The notes under the pieces were generated by a model, which saw nothing but the letters and a program-made list of their open reading frames with translations, had not been told where the DNA came from and did no database searches. The position numbers and the translations under genes were made by a program. Positions 52,244 through 60,925 of a stretch of 64,000 nt of DNA are shown in pieces (position 1 is the stretch's first letter; each line of letters begins with the position of its first letter). This stretch comes from Ferruginibacter lapsinanis (lineage in GTDB: Bacteria > Bacteroidota > Bacteroidia > Chitinophagales > Chitinophagaceae). Location of the stretch: positions 2,716,501 through 2,780,500 of the forward strand of contig NZ_CP086063.1 of assembly GCF_020783315.1 (NCBI RefSeq), written 5' to 3'.

Positions 52244-53545
52244 ATGAAAAAAATAATCTTTTTCCTCTGTATTGTAATCTCAAGCATTAAAAGCTTAGCT
52301 CAATTTCCACCCACCATCAACTGTATTAATGCAAATGTAGGATCAACTCAAGCTTCGATTATCGGGTCCAATTTTACCGGACCAGTGTCAGTATTTATAA
52401 TGGGGCCAAGCCCTATGACGAGTTATTCTGTAATGAATCCCAATGTCATAGAGGTTAATTTTGCAATTCCTTTACAACCCGGTAGCTATGTATTGCAGGT
52501 TTATACTAATTACGGACAGGCTAAATTGGTGTTTAGTCCTTTTGCTACATTGGCTGTAAATGGGTTTCCGCTAAATACCAAAATTGGTCCCGGAGATACA
52601 CTTACATTAAGTACCAGTTCTTTTATTGGTAACTATTCGGGTACATTGATGTCTAAAACGTGTGGAACAGTTTCGAGTTATATGATTTCGCAATCGTTGA
52701 ATCAAGCTAAGTTTGTAATTTTTTCCGACTGTCAAGGTGATAACCAAATGTATATGCATTACCAGCCCGAAGGTTCTTGTCAGAGTGCTGATGCAGATAT
52801 AGGGGGAATTACTTTTGACGCTACACCTGTTATCAGTTCGGTAGACCCACTAACCGCAAGAAAAGGGGATACCGTTACCATCAAAGGAAAATATTTCAAC
52901 ATACCTAACAACCCTGCATTACCTGAAATATCTTTTGGTGGTGTAAAAGCGGATACTGTTATTAAAGTTGCAAATAATATACTTAAAGCGGTTGTAGGTG
53001 CAGGAGCATCCGGTGATATTTTATTAAAAAATGCATTGAACGTTTCAAGTACTTATACCGGATTTACATTTGTTGATACCGCAAAAAAAATATGCCCCGG
53101 AAGTACTATCACCCTTACTTCTAATTGGGAAGGGATAGCAATTTGTTGTGGCTATGCTTATTATTGGCAGGTAGATGATGGCACAGGCTTTAAAGACCTA
53201 TCAGATGGTTTGTATTATTCAGGAGTGCACCAACGTACCCTTACTATAAGCAATATTCCTTCTTCCTTTGCTGGTTATAAATATCGTTGCTTAACAAATG
53301 TTGTTTATTCATTTACCCACACGATTAATTTTGTAAATACATTCTTAACTACTGCTACTAATCATAATTGGGAAAATGCAACAAGCTGGAGTTGTGGCAC
53401 TGTGCCTGATGCCTATACCGATGTGGTCATTGATGGACCTGTTGTTGTAAACATAAATTCAAATAAAGTTTGCAGAAGTCTTACACTTAAAAACGGAGCA
53501 AGCTTGAATGTATTACCAGGTGTACATTTAACGATATTATATTGA
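52244..53545 (+). CDS. Secreted IPT/TIG-domain protein
   Basis: A 433-residue exported protein. Signal peptide FFLCIVISSIKSLAQ. At least one IPT/TIG domain is clear (PVISSVDPLTARKGDTVTIK, GKYFNI); an earlier related segment starts IGSNFTGPVSVFI. A PKD/Ig-like part (CPGSTITLTSNWEGIAICCG) and a final beta-helix-like segment (ENATSWSCGTVPDAYTDVVI) follow. It ends without a recognisable type IX sorting tail, at LPGVHLTILY, so either it lacks one or the last strand is a variant. Likely a surface or adhesive protein. Confidence 0.8.
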   Translation: MKKIIFFLCIVISSIKSLAQFPPTINCINANVGSTQASIIGSNFTGPVSVFIMGPSPMTSYSVMNPNVIEVNFAIPLQPGSYVLQVYTNYGQAKLVFSPFATLAVNGFPLNTKIGPGDTLTLSTSSFIGNYSGTLMSKTCGTVSSYMISQSLNQAKFVIFSDCQGDNQMYMHYQPEGSCQSADADIGGITFDATPVISSVDPLTARKGDTVTIKGKYFNIPNNPALPEISFGGVKADTVIKVANNILKAVVGAGASGDILLKNALNVSSTYTGFTFVDTAKKICPGSTITLTSNWEGIAICCGYAYYWQVDDGTGFKDLSDGLYYSGVHQRTLTISNIPSSFAGYKYRCLTNVVYSFTHTINFVNTFLTTATNHNWENATSWSCGTVPDAYTDVVIDGPVVVNINSNKVCRSLTLKNGASLNVLPGVHLTILY

Positions 53546-53755
53546 TTCATTTACCCATCACCTTGGTTTGTGGCACTCGAAAAGAGGCTTGGATAAAAGG
53601 GGGCTTTTAAATTTGTGCCGTTGGTCGGAGACCAGACGGCGGCATGTTGTACTTGTTACAGTTGGCTTATGTGGGATATTGGAGCACCTACAGCGGCGGA
53701 AAAGTTGCTATTTTGAGTAAGGCGAAGGAATTGCTTGGGATGTTAGTCCACCTTT
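53546..53755. other. GC-richer gap with an 11-bp hairpin, probable relic
   Basis: 210 bases between convergent genes with composition unlike the surroundings. GCCGT-TGGTC-GGA-GACCA-G-ACGGC at 53617-53640 folds into a long stem with one bulge. The sequence resembles an intergenic repeat seen in this phylum or a remnant of lost DNA. No coding frame is convincing. Confidence 0.5.
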
Positions 53756-54336
53756 TTAGAATAATTTTAATTGAGCTTCAGGTTTTACAGGTTTAGGAAA
53801 TGTAGGATGAAATGTTCCAATAATTACAAATGGGTTTGGATAATTTTTTACATGACTTTCATATACTGTGCCTAAGAAAAGGTATAAGTCTTTAGTTAAA
53901 GTAAAATCATCCCAATATTTTTTCTTTACATCTTCACACGCTCTTGTTTCTCTGTCATGACCGTCATATTTTTCCAACTGTCGCCAGTATAATGCTCCTA
54001 TTTCCCAATCCTCGATCATCAATTTTGAAATAGTTCCAGCATCATCTTTAAAACGATAAGAAAATTTGAAAGGAAGTTTATTAACGACTTCAAATGGATT
54101 GTCTGCGTTTTGAAATAATTGCAACTGCTGAGCTTTTGCTTTTAAAGTAGCCAATTTTTCTTTATCCCATTCACGATCTTCTACAGGTTCAATAACAAAA
54201 CCTAATATTTCTGTCGGTTTAAAAGTTGCTAAAGATGTTGCAATGGTTTTATCTTTTGCTTCAGTAATAAGCGTAGTTAGATTAGTATAAACCTTTTTAA
54301 GAACTATATCTTTTCTTTCCTGCCAACTGTTACCTG
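53756..54336 (-). pseudogene. C-terminal part of an IS-interrupted gene
   Basis: 190 codons after the duplicated bases, starting SWQERKDIVLKKVYTNLTTL and ending PVKPEAQLKLF. Joined to the N-terminal part at 55863-56141 across the insertion sequence, it restores one frame of 283 residues. The junction reads HINTGN then SWQER. The fragment itself has an ATG at 54349 and could be translated, but it lacks the first 93 residues. The conserved pieces are EILGFVIEPVEDREW, FKFSYRFKDD and VIIGTFHPTFPKP. No characterised family is recognised. Confidence 0.85.
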
Positions 54337-54431
54337 TGTATGTCGTCAAATCAAAGTGAACTTTCTCTTAGAGAGTGTTTCGTGATTTAAAGATACTTTT
54401 TATTTTTAGTTTTATAGTGTACAGATTAAAA

Positions 54432-55406
54432 TTAAGATGCTATTTTTTGTCTTAAATAATTTTGCCTTCTTCTTTGAAGCGTTAGCATTTTTATTCTTTG
54501 CCTGTATTTAAAAATCTCTTCTTGCCTTCCGTAATAAACATCTGCCGGTGTGACATTCCCAAGAGACTCATGATAGCGTTCATGATTATAGTAGTGTACA
54601 AAAGCCGTTAATGATGCTTCCAGTTCTTCAGGGCAGTAGTAATTATCCAACTTAACAACGTTTTTCATTGACCGATGATAACGTTCAATTTTCCCTTGTG
54701 TTTGCGGATGATTGGGCCTGCCATGTAAAAGTTTCATTTTCTTGTTTTGTAAAAAGATTTTGAGTTCTGATGCGATATAGCAAGCTCCATTGTCCGATAA
54801 TAACTTTGGCCTGAACTCATTTGGCAACTCTGAAGCCTCCAGGGCTCTATTAACTGTTCGTTGTACATCCTCTGTTTTCATTGTCTTACAGAGTTCCCAA
54901 TGAACAATAAAACGGCTGTAATCATCCAGTACTGTACTCAGATAATACCATCCCCATCCCAATATCTTGAAGTAAGTAAAATCTGTTTGCCACATTTCAT
55001 GAACAAAGCAGGTCTTTTGACTAAATTCATTTCCTGCTGCTAACAAAATATGTGAAGGGCTGGTGATTAACCCTTTGGCCTTCAAAATCCGGTACACGCT
55101 GGATTCTGATATGAATATTCCTTTTACATCACTGAGTTTACAGGATAATTCTCTGGGTGATAACTCGGCATATTCCAGCGCAATCTCCACTACAAGATTC
55201 TTTTCAGACTGTGGTATCGTATTCCAGCGTTGCCGGGTAGCACGTTTTGATTCAAGGCCATTAGCACCCTTATCCAAATAAGCTTTGTACCAATTGTAAA
55301 ACGTACTCTTGTTGATCCCCAACTGTACCAAAGTTCTGTTTACTCCCAGTTCTGAACGTTCAACCAATTGAATGATTTCCTCCTTTTCTGCTACTGATAA
55401 TCTCAT
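54432..55406 (-). CDS. IS3/IS481-type transposase OrfB
   Basis: A 324-residue transposase. N-terminal helix-turn-helix (NRTLVQLGINKSTFYNWYKA), then an HTH_28-like second part and the retroviral integrase fold: Asp142 in WQTDFTYFKILG, Asp205 in LLSDNGACY and Glu241 in QTQGKIERYHRS, giving a DDE triad. HGRPNHPQTQGKIERYH is characteristic of the IS481/IS3 superfamily. It starts 20 bases after the OrfA stop, so it is a separate frame or the product of frameshifting. Confidence 0.93.
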   Translation of the reverse strand: MRLSVAEKEEIIQLVERSELGVNRTLVQLGINKSTFYNWYKAYLDKGANGLESKRATRQRWNTIPQSEKNLVVEIALEYAELSPRELSCKLSDVKGIFISESSVYRILKAKGLITSPSHILLAAGNEFSQKTCFVHEMWQTDFTYFKILGWGWYYLSTVLDDYSRFIVHWELCKTMKTEDVQRTVNRALEASELPNEFRPKLLSDNGACYIASELKIFLQNKKMKLLHGRPNHPQTQGKIERYHRSMKNVVKLDNYYCPEELEASLTAFVHYYNHERYHESLGNVTPADVYYGRQEEIFKYRQRIKMLTLQRRRQNYLRQKIAS

Positions 55407-55426
55407 ACGACGTTGATATTTTTCGC

Positions 55427-55780
55427 TTACTCCAAGATGGTTAAGCTTTTTTTTACAATGTCATAGCGGAGCATCAGATCAGCTACCATTTCTTTTAACC
55501 TTTGATTCTCTTTACGTAGTTCAGTTACTTCGTCACTAGTAGCTTCACGAGTAGTATCACCATTAAGGCGTTTCTTACCTGCTTCCATGAACTCTTTATT
55601 CCATTTGTAAAACAATGCCTGGTTAATCCCATGTTTACGACATATCTCTGCGGTAGAGCTTTCACCTCGTAGTGCTTCCATAACTATAAGGATCTTTTGT
55701 TCGGAGGTGAACAATCGCCTAGTCCTGCGACGGATGTCTTTAATGAAGTTTTCTGTGGACTGTTTTTGTTTCTTTTCCAT
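55427..55780 (-). CDS. Insertion sequence OrfA
   Basis: A 117-residue protein with an IS3-type helix-turn-helix (LIVMEALRGESSTAEICRKH, then INQALFYKWNKEFMEAG) and a leucine-zipper-like coiled coil (DEVTELRKENQRLKEMVADL) that ends YDIVKKSLTIL. It acts with OrfB in transposition and lies just upstream of it on the same strand. Confidence 0.9.
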   Translation of the reverse strand: MEKKQKQSTENFIKDIRRRTRRLFTSEQKILIVMEALRGESSTAEICRKHGINQALFYKWNKEFMEAGKKRLNGDTTREATSDEVTELRKENQRLKEMVADLMLRYDIVKKSLTILE

Positions 55781-55862
55781 GTTATTCTATTTTAATGATG
55801 AACAATGGAAATACTCTCTAAAATTAACTTATTTTTAGTCCAGTTTTAGCTGACGATTTACA

Positions 55863-56141
55863 GTTACCTGTATTAATATGTCCAACTACATTGAATGCAG
55901 TTTCAATAGATTTTGGTTTATAGCTTTCCGGACGAAAATCACCCGTGTTCTTTGTCAAATCGATTTCAACCCAATCATATTTACTGTAACGTTTATCGTA
56001 ATCTAATTTTCGAAATGGGATAGGGAAGATCCTTATCCATTCGCCGGTTTCTAAAAAGCCAGCAGTGCATACTAATTCATCATACTTAGTGGAAAGCGAA
56101 GGGTATGTCTTTACTGCAATTAATACTTTAGTTATAGCCAT
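55863..56141 (-). pseudogene. N-terminal part of the IS-interrupted gene
   Basis: 93 codons, MAITKVLIAVKTYPSLSTKY to HINTGN, then read into the insertion sequence. There the frame continues for 12 residues and stops at 55824. The stop of the upstream DUF488-type gene (TAA) touches this ATG, so the two genes are an operon. The start LIAVKTYPSLSTKYDELVC, then AGFLETGEWIRIFPIPFR, is a conserved family start. The function is unknown, and joining the two halves gives 283 residues. Confidence 0.85.
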
Positions 56142-57026
56142 TTATATATGCTTTAGTTCATAATGCCAATTTGGTAATTGGGTAATTGCCTCTGCCAGGT
56201 GTTTACGATGACATTGACAAATATTGGCTTCAAAGCAGGTTAAGGCTATTCGTTGTTTTTCTTGTAATAAGGTTAGTATAGTTTCTTGTGTAGAAACTGT
56301 ATGAGGAAGGGTCTTCTTTTTATAATTATTAAAAAGCGTATCGTAATCGCTTTGCACTTTTAATTCCTGACGGTATTCAGATTGGATACCAACATCTGCA
56401 AAATGGATATATTCTATATTTAAACCTTCACAATAACGTATTAGTTGACTTTTAGAAAATCCAAATTTCTGACTCATCGGATTATTGCGTACATCAACTA
56501 ACACTCGTATATCATTTTGTATCAGTTTATTCAAATAGGCTTCTAAAGAGATTCCTTCATAGCCAATTGTATACAATGTTGTATTGGTTAGAGTAGACCG
56601 AACTGTATTGATTTTATGTAACTGTTCTTTGGTTAAAAGTCTTTCCGCAACTGTACTGTTAATTGCGTAGTAAGGATAATTAATATAAGTATGTTTCATC
56701 AAGCCATCGCTATTCATTTTGTTGTAAAGTGAATATGCCTGATTTACTAATTGCTTATCATCCTCATTCAATAGAGCTAAATAATTTTTATTGTCCTTCT
56801 TTGAATAGCCTGTTTCATCCTCTGATAAGAAATCTCTTTTCACCATTGCAAACAGATCAGCTTTTGCAGAATGAGAATAACAACCGTATAGATATGGGAT
56901 AAAATCGTAAGCTGGCGCTTTTTGCTTATTACATACCAAAAACAATAATTTTTGCAGATTAATTTTATCTAACCTGCCGCCAAATACTTGTAATAGGGCT
57001 AATATTATTTTTCTACGGTAGAACAT
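56142..57026 (-). CDS. DUF488 protein with Panacea-like N-domain
   Basis: A 294-residue protein started at ATG 57026; an upstream ATG at 57158 lies before the promoter. The N-terminal half (IILALLQVFGGRLDKINLQK, then LLFLVCNKQ and AYDFIPYLYGCYSHSAKADL) resembles the DUF4065/Panacea (SocA-like) fold. From about residue 149, TLYTIGYEGISLEAYLNKLI and VLVDVRNNPMSQKFGFSKSQ mark a DUF488 domain with a Cys-rich end (CFEANICQCHRKHLAEAI). It is the first gene of a two-gene unit; the second was broken by an insertion sequence. The role is unknown, and the domain pairing resembles genes found near defence or toxin-antitoxin loci. Confidence 0.75.
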   Translation of the reverse strand: MFYRRKIILALLQVFGGRLDKINLQKLLFLVCNKQKAPAYDFIPYLYGCYSHSAKADLFAMVKRDFLSEDETGYSKKDNKNYLALLNEDDKQLVNQAYSLYNKMNSDGLMKHTYINYPYYAINSTVAERLLTKEQLHKINTVRSTLTNTTLYTIGYEGISLEAYLNKLIQNDIRVLVDVRNNPMSQKFGFSKSQLIRYCEGLNIEYIHFADVGIQSEYRQELKVQSDYDTLFNNYKKKTLPHTVSTQETILTLLQEKQRIALTCFEANICQCHRKHLAEAITQLPNWHYELKHI

Positions 57027-57030
57027 TTTG

Positions 57031-57038
57031 CAAAGATA
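57031..57038 (-). promoter_or_regulatory. -7 element for the DUF488 gene, 4 bases before the ATG
   Basis: Minus strand TATCTTTG, then CAAA, then ATG 57026. The start codon is at or next to the expected transcription start, so the message is probably leaderless. Confidence 0.65.
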
Positions 57039-57382
57039 CTTTAAGTTTTTTAGTGATAGGTTACGGATTGTGCATTTGTTTATAATTAAGCAAGATGTAA
57101 AAACTGTCATTCTGAGCTCTATTAGTGGCAATGTCTCCAGCACGGGACATTGTAACAATTATAAAAGATCTAGTGTTAGTTATAGGTCGCAACGTATTCG
57201 GCTCTGCATAGGCTGGGAGAGAGACGTTGCTTAGACAAAATGTTTCTGTTACCCCGCCGTAACAAAAACATCCTCAATACTACTTAAAGGCATAGCTGTT
57301 TATAGAAAGCACATATACCCAATTGAGGGTACTAATAATGCTAAGAGATTTTGTACATTCATATTTCTAAATTTTAATTCAT
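57039..57382. other. 344-bp gap with intergenic-repeat-like DNA
   Basis: No gene. CAATGTC (57129-57135) and GACATTG (57146-57152) form a 7-bp hairpin with a 10-base loop. The preceding GTCATTCTGAGC resembles a dispersed repeat found between genes in many bacteria. Composition is slightly richer in GC than nearby DNA. Confidence 0.4.
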
Positions 57383-58030
57383 ATGCATTCAGTCAAATTC
57401 ATAGTTGCATTCTTATTTTTAAGTATAGGTTCTATGGCACAAACCTCCAACCTTTCTTTTACGTATAAAAAAAATGGTAAAGCAATGAATGCAACTATTA
57501 CAAAGCATGATACACTGGTATATCATTGCCAGGCATTGGTAATGCAATATGATGTCTTTATTGTTGTAAATGAATTTTCAGATCAGAAGATCGACCTCTC
57601 TTATCAGCAAAGTGTTTCCTCCAATAAATGGCATGTAGTAATTCCCGGAAGCACTTATAAAACTACCAGGAATTATACCACTTATTTTGGCAGCGATAAA
57701 TTAAATATGAGTTTGATGGATTCCCTGGTATTTTGGTTTAGCCGGGACAATTACAAAGAAATAATTGCTAACGGTACTACATCATTAAAAATAGACAGTT
57801 ACCCAAAGGAATCTTTTGCCCTTGCAACAAACGTAACGCAGACCGCCATTAAATATAAAGGCGAAGCTGTTACCATTGAAACTTTTGACATCAATAATAA
57901 ACAATCCATTTACAAGGATCCTACAAGAACAATGACCCTTCTCAATGACGGTAATAACAGGTTGATAGTAGGATATATATTTGGGTCAAAAAGTTTTGGT
58001 TCTGTGGCACAGCTTACGGAGATCAGATAA
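57383..58030 (+). CDS. Exported protein of unknown function
   Basis: A 215-residue protein with a signal peptide (FIVAFLFLSIGSMAQ). The rest is beta-rich, with FTYKKNGKAMNATITKHDTL, VYHCQALVMQYDVFIVVNEF and EAVTIETFDINNKQSIYKDP. I do not recognise the family. It is a single gene facing away from the DUF488 gene and toward topA, and may be a lipid or polysaccharide partner at the surface, but nothing proves this. Confidence 0.65.
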   Translation: MHSVKFIVAFLFLSIGSMAQTSNLSFTYKKNGKAMNATITKHDTLVYHCQALVMQYDVFIVVNEFSDQKIDLSYQQSVSSNKWHVVIPGSTYKTTRNYTTYFGSDKLNMSLMDSLVFWFSRDNYKEIIANGTTSLKIDSYPKESFALATNVTQTAIKYKGEAVTIETFDINNKQSIYKDPTRTMTLLNDGNNRLIVGYIFGSKSFGSVAQLTEIR

Positions 58031-58096
58031 AACGGTTATTATTTATCCCAATAGGCGCAAAGACTCCGTCCTGAGTCTATTAAAATTTTGTGGCGT

Positions 58097-58113
58097 GGGA
58101 GTTCGAATCTCCC
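58097..58113 (+). other. tRNA T-arm-like relic
   Basis: GGGAG-TTCGAAT-CTCCC is a perfect 5-bp stem with a canonical T-loop sequence. No matching acceptor stem (TTTGTTA) or full cloverleaf is found upstream, so I take it to be a remnant of a tRNA gene, not a gene. Confidence 0.5.
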
Positions 58114-58119
58114 TAACAA

Positions 58120-58152
58120 AAAAATAAAAAAGCCCACTCAGTCAAGTGGGCT
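58120..58152 (-). terminator. Terminator of topA (reverse strand)
   Basis: AGCCCACT and AGTGGGCT (58131-58138 and 58145-58152) form an 8-bp stem with a 6-base loop. On the minus strand it is followed by TTTTTTATTTTTTT. Confidence 0.9.
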
Positions 58153-58177
58153 CTCATATGTAGAGGTTTGTTTCAAT

Positions 58178-60730
58178 CTATTTCTTCTTCGCCGCAGCTT
58201 TTTTAGGAGCAGCTTTCTTCTTAGCAGGTTTATCAAATGCTTTCGGTTCCTGAGCAACGATCATTTTTTTCACTTCCTCAAGGTCTATTACTGCTAATTC
58301 TTCAGGCGTGTATTTACCGTTAGCACCACCACCTACCAACTTCAGCATTTTTTTACCAAAGCGGATGAATGGGCCCCAGCGGCCATTTTCGATAGCGATC
58401 TTTTCTTCGGGCCATTGCTGAATAAAGCGATTGGCTTCTTTCTCCATTTTCTTTTCAATCAGCTCATCACAATCTTTTTGTGTCAGCGTATCAAAATTAT
58501 AAGCACGGGGGATATTAATAAATAAGCCGTTCCATTTAATGAACGGACCAAAGCGACCTTTGCCTTTAGTGATAGGCAGTTCATTATAAAAACCGATAGG
58601 AGCGTCTTCCACTTTTTTGGCGTTGATGATCTCAATGGCTCTTTCCAGATCAACCGATGAAGGTTCTTCGCCTTTAGGAATAGACACAAACTGATCACCG
58701 AATTTTACATAAGGGCCAAAGCGTCCAATGTTCACCGTTATTTCCTGTCCTTCGTATTCACCAAGCGGAGCACCGAGCTTGAATAACTCAAGCGCCTCTT
58801 CCATACTGATGGTTTCAATGCTCTGTGTATTCTTCAGTTTGGCAAATTTTGGTTTCTCTTCATCACCTGTAGCCTGTGCACCGATCTGTACCATCGGGCC
58901 ATAGCGGCCCATACGTGCAATGATCGGTTTGCCATCTTCACTCACTCCCAACACACGTTCGCCTACGGCACGTTCAGCCGTTTCCAACGTATGCTCTACG
59001 CCGTTATGAAAAGGGCCGTAGAAATCTTTCACCATATTGTTCCAAACGATCTTGCCTTCGGCAATATCATCAAACTCTTTTTCAATGTTGGCAGTAAAAG
59101 AATAATCCATTACATCTTTAAAATGCAGACTTAAAAAATCTGTTACCACCAAACCCAGATCGGTAGGGAAGAGCTTCGATTTTTCTGCGCCGGTATTTTC
59201 TGATTCAGTTACTTTTTGAATGGTATCGTTCTTCAATTTTAAAATCCTGAAATCTCTTTTAACGCCTTCTTTGTCTTTTTTCTCTACGTAAGTACGTTTG
59301 ATAATGGTAGAGATAGTAGGAGCGTAAGTACTCGGACGGCCGATGCCTAATTCTTCTAACTTCTTTACCAGAGAGGCTTCTGTATAACGTGCCGAGTGTT
59401 TGGTAAAACGTTCGGTGGCGGTCATCTGGTTGAAGTCGAGCGCTTGTCCAACAGTTAAATTCGGTAAACGGCTTTCATCGCCTTCTTCCGTTTCTTCATC
59501 ATCGGTGCTCTCCATATATACTTTTAAGAACCCGTCGAATTTAATTACTTCACCCGTAGCCGTTAGTTCTTCGTTGTTGGTGCTGATATTTATTTTAGCG
59601 ATGGTCTTTTCCAATTCTGCATCACTCATTTGAGAAGCGATGGTACGCTTCCAGATCAACTCATATAAACGGGCCAGTTCAGGATCGTTTACTGTATGGT
59701 TTTCCATGTAGGTAGGACGAATGGCCTCATGCGCTTCCTGTGCTCCTTCGTTCTTATTCTTGTATTTGCGTATTTGCAAATATTTATCGCCATAGCTTTT
59801 ACTGATCTCTGCTTTGATGGCATCCATGGCTGTTTCACCCAAGTTCACACTATCCGTACGCATGTAAGTGATCTTACCGCTTTCGTATAGCTTTTGTGCC
59901 AGCAACATCGTCTTACTTACACCATAGCCTAATTTCCTACTGGCTTCCTGTTGCAGGGTAGAGGTGGTGAAAGGTGCCGCCGGAGTACGTTTGCCGGGCT
60001 TCACCTGTATGTCTTTTACGGTGTATTTTGCTCCCACACAGCTTTCTAAGAACTTCTGTGCATCTGCTTCCTGGCTATATTTAGCACCTTCTGCTTTGAA
60101 TGCAACGGTTCTGTTATTGATATCTGTTGCAGCAAGTGATGCTTCTACTTTAAAACTGCTGACAGGAGTGAATTGATTGATCTCTCTTTCTTTTTCTACA
60201 ATCAGTTTTACAGCTACGCTCTGTACACGGCCGGCACTTAAGCCGCCTTTCATACCGATCTTACGCCACAACACGGGGCTCAGTTCAAAACCTACAATTC
60301 TATCCAATACTCTTCTGGCTTGCTGGGCATCTACCAGGTTCATATCAATGGTACGAGGATTTTGTACTGCTTTTTGTATGGCGGGTTTGGTGATCTCATG
60401 GAAGACGATACGCTTGGTTGTCTTTGGATCTAATTTCAACACTTCAGCCAAATGCCAGCTGATACTTTCTCCCTCACGATCCTCATCCGATGCCAGCCAA
60501 ACTTCATCACTTTTCTTTGCAAGGGCTTTCAGTTCGCTTACTACCTTTGTCTTTTCGGGTGATATAATATATTTAGGTTGAAAATTGTTTGCTATATCGA
60601 TACCCATATCGTTCTTCTCCAGGTCTCGAATATGCCCGAAACAACTTTTTACTTCGAAGTCCTTTCCAAGAATGCCTTCAATCGTTTTTGCTTTTGCCGG
60701 ACTTTCTACTATCAATAAATTTTTAGCCAT
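58178..60730 (-). CDS. topA: DNA topoisomerase I
   Basis: Relaxes negative supercoils. The 850-residue protein starts MAKNLLIVESPAKAKTIEGI at ATG 60730 with the Toprim motif; upstream ATGs in the same frame do not fit the family. It has SDEVWLASDEDREGESISWH and the active-site Tyr in ITYMRTDSVNL. Instead of zinc fingers the C-terminus has four GRxGPxxxxG repeats (GRYGPMVQIG, GRFGPYVKFG, GRFGPFIKWN, GRWGPFIRFG) and a basic Lys/Ala tail (KKKAAPKKAAAKKK). This is the usual form in the phylum. Confidence 0.97.
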   Translation of the reverse strand: MAKNLLIVESPAKAKTIEGILGKDFEVKSCFGHIRDLEKNDMGIDIANNFQPKYIISPEKTKVVSELKALAKKSDEVWLASDEDREGESISWHLAEVLKLDPKTTKRIVFHEITKPAIQKAVQNPRTIDMNLVDAQQARRVLDRIVGFELSPVLWRKIGMKGGLSAGRVQSVAVKLIVEKEREINQFTPVSSFKVEASLAATDINNRTVAFKAEGAKYSQEADAQKFLESCVGAKYTVKDIQVKPGKRTPAAPFTTSTLQQEASRKLGYGVSKTMLLAQKLYESGKITYMRTDSVNLGETAMDAIKAEISKSYGDKYLQIRKYKNKNEGAQEAHEAIRPTYMENHTVNDPELARLYELIWKRTIASQMSDAELEKTIAKINISTNNEELTATGEVIKFDGFLKVYMESTDDEETEEGDESRLPNLTVGQALDFNQMTATERFTKHSARYTEASLVKKLEELGIGRPSTYAPTISTIIKRTYVEKKDKEGVKRDFRILKLKNDTIQKVTESENTGAEKSKLFPTDLGLVVTDFLSLHFKDVMDYSFTANIEKEFDDIAEGKIVWNNMVKDFYGPFHNGVEHTLETAERAVGERVLGVSEDGKPIIARMGRYGPMVQIGAQATGDEEKPKFAKLKNTQSIETISMEEALELFKLGAPLGEYEGQEITVNIGRFGPYVKFGDQFVSIPKGEEPSSVDLERAIEIINAKKVEDAPIGFYNELPITKGKGRFGPFIKWNGLFINIPRAYNFDTLTQKDCDELIEKKMEKEANRFIQQWPEEKIAIENGRWGPFIRFGKKMLKLVGGGANGKYTPEELAVIDLEEVKKMIVAQEPKAFDKPAKKKAAPKKAAAKKK

Positions 60731-60925
60731 AATTACTTTTACTGTTTTTATAACCGACTGAAATTCAATTGGTCGGTATCTTTTTCGTCTCATTAAGACG
60801 AGCCTGAACAACCACACCTTAACAAGACTTTTTTAACCTCGTAAGGGTTCCTTTATACTGCAATATTAGTTTAAAATTGAAAAATCAAAATTTTTAATAA
60901 AATTCTGTAGCGGAAAAATGGATGG

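Larger units (their letters stand above)
54337..55862 (-). mobile_element. IS3/IS481-type insertion sequence
   Basis: 1526 bp with imperfect terminal repeats TGTATGTCGTCAAATCAAAG (left) and TGTAAATCGTCAGCTAAAAC (right, reverse complement). It is flanked by 8-bp direct repeats GTTACCTG at 54329-54336 and 55863-55870. It carries OrfA and OrfB on the minus strand. The orientation is the same as the gene it interrupts. Identical flanks suggest a fairly recent insertion. Eight bases is longer than the 3-5 usual for IS3, though within the IS481 range. Confidence 0.9.

Noticed and set aside
53756..54349. The 197-residue frame as an independent intact gene
   Set aside because: Its first seven residues come from the insertion sequence and the target duplication, and the N-terminal half of the protein lies on the far side of the IS.
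57027..57158. Longer DUF488 start at 57158
   Set aside because: The -7 box at 57031 lies downstream of that codon, and the extra residues are not conserved-looking.
58031..58113. A complete tRNA gene
   Set aside because: Only the T-arm pairs; acceptor, D-arm and anticodon arms do not form a cloverleaf.
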